From assembly GCA_023416895.1 (NCBI GenBank), contig JAEZGQ010000063.1:1-6503 (forward strand): a stretch of 6,503 bases of DNA, in the 5' to 3' direction. The notes beneath the pieces are model-generated. The model was not told the DNA's origin and did not search any database. It saw nothing but the letters and a program-made list of their open reading frames with translations. The position numbers and the translations under genes are program-made. Source of the DNA: Bacillota bacterium (lineage in GTDB: Bacteria; Bacillota; Clostridia; Christensenellales; CAG-138). Positions 1 through 4,882 of this stretch are shown one piece after another (within the stretch, counting starts at the first letter, position 1; each line of letters begins with the position of its first letter).

Positions 1-1010
1 AGCTTCAAAAGCAAATTGGCGGTGGCCGATTCGTGCTTCATGAAGTAAACGGGCGCGCATACGAGTGCAAGGTAATAGCCCGCAAACACGGAAACAGAAG
101 AACGCGGCGCAAAAAACAGCTGCGAAACACCGGGATCGAGGCCTTTGAGTTCCGGTGGCGGCGGGGCGTTGGGTTTGTCCGGCTTTTGGAACATATCCGT
201 GAGCGCGCTGTATAGGCAGTGTGGGCAGGTGGTCACATCGTAATACAAAGGCTCCACACCTTTGTAGCGGTTACGCATGTCCTTATCGGTGTGCTCAATC
301 ATCAGCTGCGAGGGTTTCACGCGCAGCGATTTGAAATTCTTCTTACAAACGGGGCATACATAGCTTTTTTCCATCAGGCGCACCATGTCCGAGTTGTCCA
401 TGGTGAGCTCGTAAGTGCCGTGGCCTTCGGGGAACAATGAAAAGTTGACGTTTTCGGGTGACACAACAGGTTCGGCGGCTGGCTGTGCGGTGGCTTGCTG
501 CGCGGTCGCTTGCTGTGTGGCAGGTTCCATCACCTGCGCGGCTGCGGAAGAAGCGGCTGGCTTTGGCGCGAACTGTGAGGGTGCGGCCGATGCCGCTGCT
601 GGGACGCCGGATTGAAGCTCAAGCCAAGGCGCGCCGGCGCGCTTGGTGAGCTCAGCGTCAATTTGAGCGGCACGCTCACAGAGTGCTTTGGTAAGTTCGA
701 GCGCAAGGCCGGGTTCTTCGCGCATAAAATCCGCCACGTTGCGCTTGTTGACCGAAACGGTAATCACATCCGTAAGCGCAATGGTGCTGTAGGGCGTGTT
801 CTGCTCCAAAAAAAGAGCCTCTTCGCCGAAGAAATCACCCGGGCCATATTTGCCGATCAACTTCTGGTCGGGCTTTTTATAGTTCATAAAAATGCCGACT
901 TCGCCGCGCAGCACAATATGGAGCGAATCGCCCTTGCTGCCGCGCGTGATAACGGCTTCTCTCAAATGCTTGGAAGCGTAATTTAAGCCTTTTAATACAC
1001 CAAGGTTCAT
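1..1010 (-). CDS. cNMP-binding-like domain fused to DUF2225 zinc-type domain (C-terminus off the window)
   Basis: The gene reads leftward from ATG at 1008-1010 and stays open to the window edge, giving 336 residues without a stop. The start is firm: GAGGTG lies 8 nt upstream and an in-frame TGA sits three codons before the ATG. Residues 23-95 look like a cyclic-nucleotide-binding beta-roll (RGSKGDSLHIVLRGEVGIF at 23-41, GPGDFFGEEALF at 56-67). The first helix is short, and no Arg or Lys occurs between residues 65 and 88, where the family has its phosphate-binding Arg, so cAMP or cGMP binding is doubtful. Residues 134-185 are an Ala/Gln/Pro linker. Residues about 215-336 match DUF2225, with CPVC at 219-222, LYYDVTTCPHC at 255-265 and a later Ala/Leu-rich helix; the four Cys probably bind zinc. 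No signal peptide or membrane segment is seen. DUF2225 has no established function. A soluble sensor or adaptor role is inference. Confidence 0.88.
   Translation of the reverse strand, partial: MNLGVLKGLNYASKHLREAVITRGSKGDSLHIVLRGEVGIFMNYKKPDQKLIGKYGPGDFFGEEALFLEQNTPYSTIALTDVITVSVNKRNVADFMREEPGLALELTKALCERAAQIDAELTKRAGAPWLELQSGVPAAASAAPSQFAPKPAASSAAAQVMEPATQQATAQQATAQPAAEPVVSPENVNFSLFPEGHGTYELTMDNSDMVRLMEKSYVCPVCKKNFKSLRVKPSQLMIEHTDKDMRNRYKGVEPLYYDVTTCPHCLYSALTDMFQKPDKPNAPPPPELKGLDPGVSQLFFAPRSSVSVFAGYYLALVCAPVYFMKHESATANLLLK
487..516 (-). repeat. Two tandem 15-bp units in the linker coding region
   Basis: Two adjacent 15-bp units (487-501 and 502-516) match at 13 of 15 bases. On the minus strand they encode the pentapeptide QQATA twice (residues 166-175) in the flexible linker between the cNMP-like and DUF2225 domains. 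Such in-frame repeats can change linker length by slippage; that is inference. Confidence 0.7.
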
Positions 1011-1031
1011 GAGTGTTCACCTCATGTGCCT

Positions 1032-1059
1032 GCATACCGCAAAATGCGGCAATTTATGC
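1032..1059 (-). promoter_or_regulatory. Leader hairpin of the cNMP/DUF2225 gene
   Basis: A perfect inverted repeat, CCGCA-AAA-TGCGG, spans 1037-1049. It is flanked by a second pair of arms, GCATA (1032-1036) and TATGC (1055-1059), with a 5-nt asymmetric bulge. If the promoter at 1075-1103 is right, the hairpin lies at the 5' end of a leader of about 58 nt, upstream of the ribosome binding site. It has no T-run, so it is not a terminator. It could stabilise the mRNA or be a protein operator; the sequence does not decide. Confidence 0.45.
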
Positions 1060-1074
1060 ACATATACTATATTC

Positions 1075-1103
1075 ACTATATACGCAATCCCCATGCTTCG
1101 CAA
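1075..1103 (-). promoter_or_regulatory. Predicted sigma-A promoter for the cNMP/DUF2225 gene
   Basis: On the minus strand TTGCGA (1098-1103) is followed after exactly 17 nt by TATAGT (1075-1080). This is 4/6 to the -35 consensus and 5/6 to the -10 consensus with ideal spacing. Transcription would start near 1068. A second TATAGT at 1066-1071 has no partner -35 box. Confidence 0.5.
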
Positions 1104-1380
1104 GGTGTTTTTCATGTATCCTTGTGCAAAAAAATAAAGAAGAATTCCTGTTTTTGCCAGATACTTGCGTCAATTCTTGTTTTTGAATGGTTACGAAAAA
1201 TCAGGATATGCGGAATGCTTGTTCAATTTAGTAACCGCGCTCCTCTTTGTATCCTTGCGGCAATGTTTTTAAAAAGCATGGTACAGGGATACGAAAAAAC
1301 TTCCGGTTTATGGTAAACTGTTTCATGCGGGGCTTCGGGTCTATGGCTTAGCGCACGGATTGGTTTGAAAGGAAAAGCGG
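1104..1380. other. Divergent intergenic region, no gene seen
   Basis: This completes the 370-bp gap between the divergent genes. It is AT-rich and holds no convincing coding sequence; the plus-strand reading frame from 1026 to 1316 has no ribosome binding site and no protein-like composition. It contains an imperfect 14-bp direct repeat (1143-1156 and 1172-1185), a 9-bp repeat GTATCCTTG (1116-1124 and 1249-1257) and a small inverted repeat GTTTA-TGG-TAAAC (1306-1318). I could not find a convincing -35/-10 pair for the plus-strand gene at 1381, although its promoter must lie here. Confidence 0.6.
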
Positions 1381-2001
1381 ATGAAGGAATATGCAGTAAA
1401 ACGTGCGGCAAACGGCACGGATGCTTTTTTCAATACGGAGGACATCGACCTTTTTCCATGGGGCGGGGAATACCGCCCCTTGGCGCAGTTTTCAATTGCG
1501 TATGAGCGCGATGCGCTTCTCCTTGCGCTTCGCGCGTGGGAGCCGCTGCAGAACCTTCGCTCGGAGGCGCGCGGCATTGCGCGTGACGTGTGGCATGATA
1601 GCTGCCTCGAGTGCTTTTTTATGCCGCAGCCCGAAAGTGACGGACGTTACATAAACTTTGAATTTAATCCCGCCGGTGCAATGTACCTTGGCGTGGGCAG
1701 CGGAAGGGCGGATAACGTTTTTCTTGCGGATGCGGAGATTTCGCGTTTTCAAATTGTACCGTTTTGCGAGAAAACGGCAGGCGGGCAGGTTCTTTGGGGC
1801 ATTACGGCACGCGTGGAGCTTCCGTTTTTACAGTGCTTTTTTCCAACGCTAACATTGTCGAAAGGAATCAAAATGCGCGCCAACTTCTACAAGTGCGGGG
1901 AAAAAACGATTGCGCCGCATTATGCCTGCTGGTCGCCGGTCGATGCGCCAACGCCGGATTTTCACAGGCCGGACTGCTTCGGGCTCCTTACGCTTGTGTG
2001 A
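1381..2001 (+). CDS. CBM9-like (DOMON-type) domain protein, 206 aa
   Basis: The whole protein appears to be one carbohydrate-binding-module-family-9-like beta-sandwich. The family signature is visible in DSCLECFFMP (73-82), YINFEFNPAGAMYLGVG (90-106), ANFYKCG (167-173), HYACWSPV (180-187) and PDFHRPDCFG (192-201). The start ATG has AAAGGA 7 nt upstream (1368-1373). There is no signal peptide, linker or attached catalytic domain. The protein is therefore probably cytosolic, unlike classical CBM9 modules on secreted xylanases. Stand-alone proteins of this type are known from bacteria but their ligand is not established; heme or sugar binding by related DOMON folds is only an analogy. Transcription is monocistronic: a divergent gene lies upstream and a convergent mutY downstream, with a shared terminator after the stop. 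Confidence 0.8.
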   Translation: MKEYAVKRAANGTDAFFNTEDIDLFPWGGEYRPLAQFSIAYERDALLLALRAWEPLQNLRSEARGIARDVWHDSCLECFFMPQPESDGRYINFEFNPAGAMYLGVGSGRADNVFLADAEISRFQIVPFCEKTAGGQVLWGITARVELPFLQCFFPTLTLSKGIKMRANFYKCGEKTIAPHYACWSPVDAPTPDFHRPDCFGLLTLV

Positions 2002-2020
2002 GGCAAGCCCGGCATGTATT

Positions 2021-2070
2021 CTAAAAAAACGCCGCCCGAGCCGTGACGTTCGGGCGGCACTTTTGACTTT
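2021..2070. terminator. Bidirectional terminator between the CBM9-like gene and mutY
   Basis: A perfect 9-bp stem pairs GCCGCCCGA (2031-2039) with TCGGGCGGC (2050-2058), with a 10-nt loop. Read on the minus strand the stem is followed directly by GTTTTTTT (complement of 2023-2030), a textbook intrinsic terminator for mutY. On the plus strand the T-run is interrupted (CTTTTGACTTT), so termination of the CBM9-like gene should be weaker but plausible. Confidence 0.88.
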
Positions 2071-2078
2071 TGGAAAAC

Positions 2079-3143
2079 TTACAGAAATTGCCGAAAGGCG
2101 CTTGGCAGCGCATAGCGGGAGGAAAGCTCGCTTTCATCCGCCCACACAAAGCGCGCGTCCGCATGGGAGCATTCTATGATGTGGCATGTCATGCGCCATA
2201 CGATGTGCGTAAAAATATGCGTACGCCGCAGCGTGCCTATAAGAGAAAACGGAAACACGCCCCGCGCGGCGGCCATATCGAGTGCCTGCTGTGCAGTAAG
2301 CTCGCCCAAAGCATTGGGTAGCTCCCAGAGGCCGCCGAGAAGCCCCGTTTCAGCACGCTTCAAAATGGCTGTTTGCCCGCCGCAGCGAAGAAGAAACACC
2401 GTGCGCGTTTCCTCAAGCCTTTTCTTTTTCGGCGTGCGTACGGGGAGTGTTGAAACAGTGTTGTTCTTAAGCGCGGCACACAACAGCGCTACGGGGCAAA
2501 GCTCGCATTTTGGCCGGCCGTTTGGCAGGCAAACGGTTGCGCCAAGCTCCATGAGGCTCTGCGTAAAATCGCCCGCGTCCACCGTGGGGTAAATGCGTCG
2601 AAGCGCCTCCTCTACACGCTTTTTTACGGCAGGTTCATCCACGCTTTCAAAAATCCCATGAACGCGCGCGATGACCCTTAACACGTTGCCGTCCACCGCG
2701 GGTGTGGGAAGGTTAAAGCAAATGGAGGCAATCGCCCCCGCGGTATACGGGCCGATGCCCGGCAAGCAAAGAAGCTCCTCGTAAGACGCGGGGAAGCGCC
2801 CGCCGTATTTTTCGATCACCGCGCAGGCGGTTTCCTTCAAGCGCCGCGCGCGCGAATAATACCCAAGCCCCTCCCAAAGCTTCATAAGCTCTTCGTCGGA
2901 GCAGCGCGCAAGCGCAAAAACATCGCTTAGGCGTGCAAGGAACCGTTCATAATAGGGTTTTACCGCCTCTGTGCGCGTTTGCTGAAGCATGATCTCGGAG
3001 AGCCATACGTGGTAGGGGTCGCGGTCACGCCGCCATGGAAGTTCGCGTGCGTTTTGTGCGTACCATTGGGTAAGCGCCTCGCCGAGCGTCGCGTCAAGCA
3101 AAAAAGCGTTTGCTTGGGTTGTGTTTTTTTGCCGCTGTGCCAT
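2079..3143 (-). CDS. mutY: Adenine DNA glycosylase MutY
   Basis: MutY removes adenine mispaired with 8-oxoguanine in base excision repair, preventing G:C to T:A changes. The 354 residues are close to the usual length. Visible landmarks are SEIMLQQT with catalytic Glu50, GLGYYSRAR (92-100), the helix-hairpin-helix LPGIGPYTAGAIAS (127-140), and VDGNV with catalytic Asp151. The [4Fe-4S] ligands are Cys205, Cys213, Cys216 and Cys222 (CX7CX2CX5C; E. coli has CX6 first). The C-terminal NUDIX-like 8-oxoG-recognition domain (about 248-354) has LLGGLWELP (268-276) and IFTH (310-313), the latter in place of the FSH loop. ATG at 3141-3143 was chosen because GGAAGGA lies 11 nt upstream and the family N-terminus begins here. 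The frame is open to ATG 3309-3311, but that 56-residue extension has no MutY homology and no well-placed ribosome binding site. Confidence 0.97.
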   Translation of the reverse strand: MAQRQKNTTQANAFLLDATLGEALTQWYAQNARELPWRRDRDPYHVWLSEIMLQQTRTEAVKPYYERFLARLSDVFALARCSDEELMKLWEGLGYYSRARRLKETACAVIEKYGGRFPASYEELLCLPGIGPYTAGAIASICFNLPTPAVDGNVLRVIARVHGIFESVDEPAVKKRVEEALRRIYPTVDAGDFTQSLMELGATVCLPNGRPKCELCPVALLCAALKNNTVSTLPVRTPKKKRLEETRTVFLLRCGGQTAILKRAETGLLGGLWELPNALGELTAQQALDMAAARGVFPFSLIGTLRRTHIFTHIVWRMTCHIIECSHADARFVWADESELSSRYALPSAFRQFL

Positions 3144-3168
3144 GAGGTTTTCATTCCTTCCTGTTGCC

Positions 3169-3324
3169 TTATTGTAACACAGGTACATGCTTTTTGCTGC
3201 CGGCGGATGCGTATAGCAAAAATGCCGCCTCTGTAGCTTTCCCAACGGGGCGCGCAAAAGATGTGTAAGAAAGCGCGTGCGAAAGGCATTTTCCAAAACG
3301 TAAAAAAACATGAAACTTTAACAA
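3169..3324 (-). CDS. Candidate small ORF, 51 aa, TTG start, upstream of mutY
   Basis: An AAAAGGAG ribosome binding site (complement of 3331-3338) stands 6 nt before a TTG at 3322-3324. From that TTG a frame runs 51 codons to TAA at 3169-3171, 25 nt before the mutY ATG and in a different frame from it. This is the best ribosome binding site in the gap, and neither the mutY ATG (too far) nor the ATG at 3309-3311 (19 nt away) can use it. The predicted peptide starts (M)LKFHVFLRFGKCLSHAL and ends KKHVPVLQ. It is basic and moderately hydrophobic, with no clear membrane helix. I do not recognise the family. It could be a leader peptide coupled to mutY, or a relic of a lost gene. Confidence 0.35.
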   Translation of the reverse strand: MLKFHVFLRFGKCLSHALSYTSFARPVGKATEAAFLLYASAGSKKHVPVLQ

Positions 3325-3356
3325 TGGTTACTCCTTTTAGTTAGAGCAAAAAGAGC

Positions 3357-3384
3357 TTGTATTTTTATTGTGATTTGGTAAGAT
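3357..3384 (+). promoter_or_regulatory. Possible promoter of the EAL-HDOD gene
   Basis: TTGTAT (3357-3362) and TAAGAT (3379-3384) are separated by 16 nt, and TATACT overlaps the end of the -10 box at 3384-3389. Initiation would fall near 3391, giving a leader of about 75 nt. The match is moderate. A perfect TTGACA at 3414-3419 was not used because no -10 box follows it. Confidence 0.35.
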
Positions 3385-3388
3385 ATAC

Positions 3389-3458
3389 TTGTCGAACATT
3401 GTTTGCTTTTGTTTTGACAAATGCTTCTTACACCACGTGAGAGCAAGCCCTCGGAGGG
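3389..3458 (+). promoter_or_regulatory. Structured leader of the EAL-HDOD gene
   Basis: Three inverted repeats fill the leader. The first pairs TTGTCGAA (3389-3396) with TTTGACAA (3413-3420), 8 bp including one G-U. The second pairs GCTTCTTAC (3423-3431) with GTGAG (3437-3441) and AAGC (3445-3448), with a 3-nt bulge. The third pairs CCCT (3448-3451) with AGGG (3455-3458) and would cover the GGAGGG ribosome binding site (3453-3458). The second and third share C3448, so they are nearly mutually exclusive. I see no match to the c-di-GMP riboswitch classes I know. A regulatory role is inference. Confidence 0.35.
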
Positions 3459-3465
3459 AAAGTGC

Positions 3466-4683
3466 ATGGATGTTTACATTGCCAGACAGCCGATTTTTAA
3501 CCGCCAGATGCGCGTCTACGGTTACGAGTTGCTGTATCGCAAGAGCCAAAACAATTTTTACGAAGGAACGGACGATGATGAAGCCACGGTTTCGCTCATC
3601 AACAACACGTTCCTCGTTTTCGGCCTTGGCGAGCTGGTGGACAGAACTTGCGCCTTCATCAATTTTTCCGAAAATCTCCTGCTTGACGACATTGTCTATA
3701 TGCTTCCCAAGGAGCATGTGGTCATTGAAGTGCTCGAGCGCGTGGAGCCTACCGAGGATGTGATTGAAGCCTGTTTGAAGCTTCGGCAAAAGGGCTACAC
3801 CCTCGCGCTTGATGACTTTATTCTCGACAGAAACACCGATGCCTACGCGCCGTTTATCAACGCCGCGAGCATCATCAAAATAGAATTCCCCACCATCACC
3901 CGTGAAAACGGCGAGGAGATGGCGGAGATGATCAAACGTTACCCCCACATCACCTTTCTTGCGGAAAAGGTGGAAACCCGCGAGGATTTCAGCTTTGCTT
4001 GCGAGCTTGGTTTCAAGCTTTTTCAGGGGTATTTTTTCAGCAAGCCCGTTATGTCAAACGCCAAGGAGATCGGTTCGCTCAATGCAAACCTCATCATGAT
4101 CTTTAACGAGCTTGGCAGCCCCGAACCCGATTACCGCACCGTCATGGACGGGATTCAGCGCGACGTTGGGCTTTCCTACAAGCTTTTGAAAATGGCGAAC
4201 TCGGTCTACTACGGCTCCATGAACCGGATTGATTCGGTAAAGGGCATGCTCGTGCAGATCGGTACGGATGAAGTGCGCCGCTGGGTGCAGTTGATGATGC
4301 TACGTGGCGTGCAAAAACCCGAAAACGCGGAGGTCATAAAGAATTCCATCGTGCGCGCAAAAATGCTTTCGCTCATCGCACGCGATGTTGGCAACTGCAA
4401 CGAGTCCGACTACTTTATTGCAGGCATGTTCTCCTCCCTCGATGCGCTTTTAAACACCACCATGGAAAAGGCGATTACGGGCCTTCCCATTTCAGACGAG
4501 GTGCGCGATGCGCTTTTGGGCGTGGAAGGTCAGCTTCGCTGCCACATCGATATGGTGATGCACATCGAGCGGGCGGATTGGTCGTTCCTCGAGCGCAAAT
4601 GCGAATACAGCTGCCCGAACCCCGAAAAGTATATGGACTATTACATGGATTCCATCCGCTGGCAGCAAGCGATGTCATTATAG
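3466..4683 (+). CDS. EAL and HDOD domain protein (YuxH-type), 405 aa
   Basis: The start ATG follows GGAGGG by 7 nt; the upstream in-frame ATG at 3421 lacks a ribosome binding site. The N-terminal half (about 2-200) is an EAL fold, the family of c-di-GMP phosphodiesterases. It opens with YIARQPIFNRQ (4-14), and YELLYR (20-25) replaces EALxR. Equivalents of the usual active-site residues remain at Glu21, Asn66, Glu88, Asp116-Asp117, Lys138, Glu167 and Gln187 (FQGYFFSKP). However, the loop-6 motif DDFGTG is DDFILD and KID is KIE. The HDOD domain (about 203-400) shows the typical SYKLLKMANSVYYG (237-250) and a VQIGTDEVRRWV segment (263-274). HDOD domains are usually signalling scaffolds without hydrolase activity. 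No membrane segment is visible, so it is probably a cytosolic regulator. Whether it hydrolyses or only binds c-di-GMP cannot be told from sequence. Confidence 0.95.
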   Translation: MDVYIARQPIFNRQMRVYGYELLYRKSQNNFYEGTDDDEATVSLINNTFLVFGLGELVDRTCAFINFSENLLLDDIVYMLPKEHVVIEVLERVEPTEDVIEACLKLRQKGYTLALDDFILDRNTDAYAPFINAASIIKIEFPTITRENGEEMAEMIKRYPHITFLAEKVETREDFSFACELGFKLFQGYFFSKPVMSNAKEIGSLNANLIMIFNELGSPEPDYRTVMDGIQRDVGLSYKLLKMANSVYYGSMNRIDSVKGMLVQIGTDEVRRWVQLMMLRGVQKPENAEVIKNSIVRAKMLSLIARDVGNCNESDYFIAGMFSSLDALLNTTMEKAITGLPISDEVRDALLGVEGQLRCHIDMVMHIERADWSFLERKCEYSCPNPEKYMDYYMDSIRWQQAMSL

Positions 4684-4709
4684 TCAAAAACGCAGTTCTA
4701 TGAAAAGAA

Positions 4710-4740
4710 AACCGCGCCGGTTTGTATGGTGCGGTTTTTT
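4710..4740 (+). terminator. Intrinsic terminator of the EAL-HDOD gene
   Basis: AACCGCGCC (4710-4718) pairs with GGTGCGGTT (4728-4736), 9 bp with one G-U, around a 9-nt loop. The stem ends in a run of six T (4735-4740). It lies 27 nt after the stop codon and separates this gene from the desulfidase gene. Confidence 0.9.
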
Positions 4741-4882
4741 GCAAAAATACGAAAGATCATATATTTTTCGCACGGTTCTTTCTTTTTTGCGTTTTCTCTG
4801 CTATCGTAAAAACGGCGATTTTCTTCCGTCCCATAAATCCAAACACCGCTTTTTTCCTTATTTTTGCAAGCGAGGTAACGCA
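4741..4882 (+). other. AT-rich leader upstream of the desulfidase gene
   Basis: This 142-bp stretch is rich in T and pyrimidine runs and must hold the promoter of the next gene. The best candidate pairs TTGCAA (4739-4744) with TATTTT (4762-4767, 17-nt spacer) or TATATT (4760-4765, 15-nt spacer), both overlapping the T-run of the preceding terminator; confidence in it is low. A 9-bp inverted repeat, GCAAAAATA (4741-4749) and TATTTTTGC (4859-4867), brackets the region. No T-box specifier or antiterminator motif is visible. The ribosome binding site of the gene is GAGG at 4872-4875. Confidence 0.45.

Noticed and set aside
33..986. Several plus-strand reading frames
   Set aside because: They lie antisense to the clear cNMP/DUF2225 gene, lack ribosome binding sites and show no protein-like motifs.
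1026..1316. 96-codon plus-strand frame in the intergenic region
   Set aside because: It overlaps the predicted promoter of the divergent gene, has no ribosome binding site and its composition is that of translated AT-rich spacer.
3144..3311. Extended MutY start at 3309-3311, adding 56 residues
   Set aside because: No MutY homology in the extension, no ribosome binding site at proper distance, and the family N-terminus fits the ATG at 3141-3143.
3414..3419. Perfect TTGACA as a -35 box
   Set aside because: The sequence 16-18 nt downstream has no resemblance to a -10 box, and the motif is part of the leader inverted repeat.
3337..3948. 203-codon minus-strand frame
   Set aside because: Most of it is the mirror of the EAL-HDOD coding sequence; the protein resembles no family and no ribosome binding site is evident.
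4700..4882. Desulfidase start at 4700, adding 61 residues
   Set aside because: It would start before the terminator of the previous gene, has no proper ribosome binding site, and the basic/aromatic extension is unlike the UPF0597 family.
4741..4882. T-box or known riboswitch in the desulfidase leader
   Set aside because: No T-box antiterminator motif and no stem arrangement of a known riboswitch class was found by eye.
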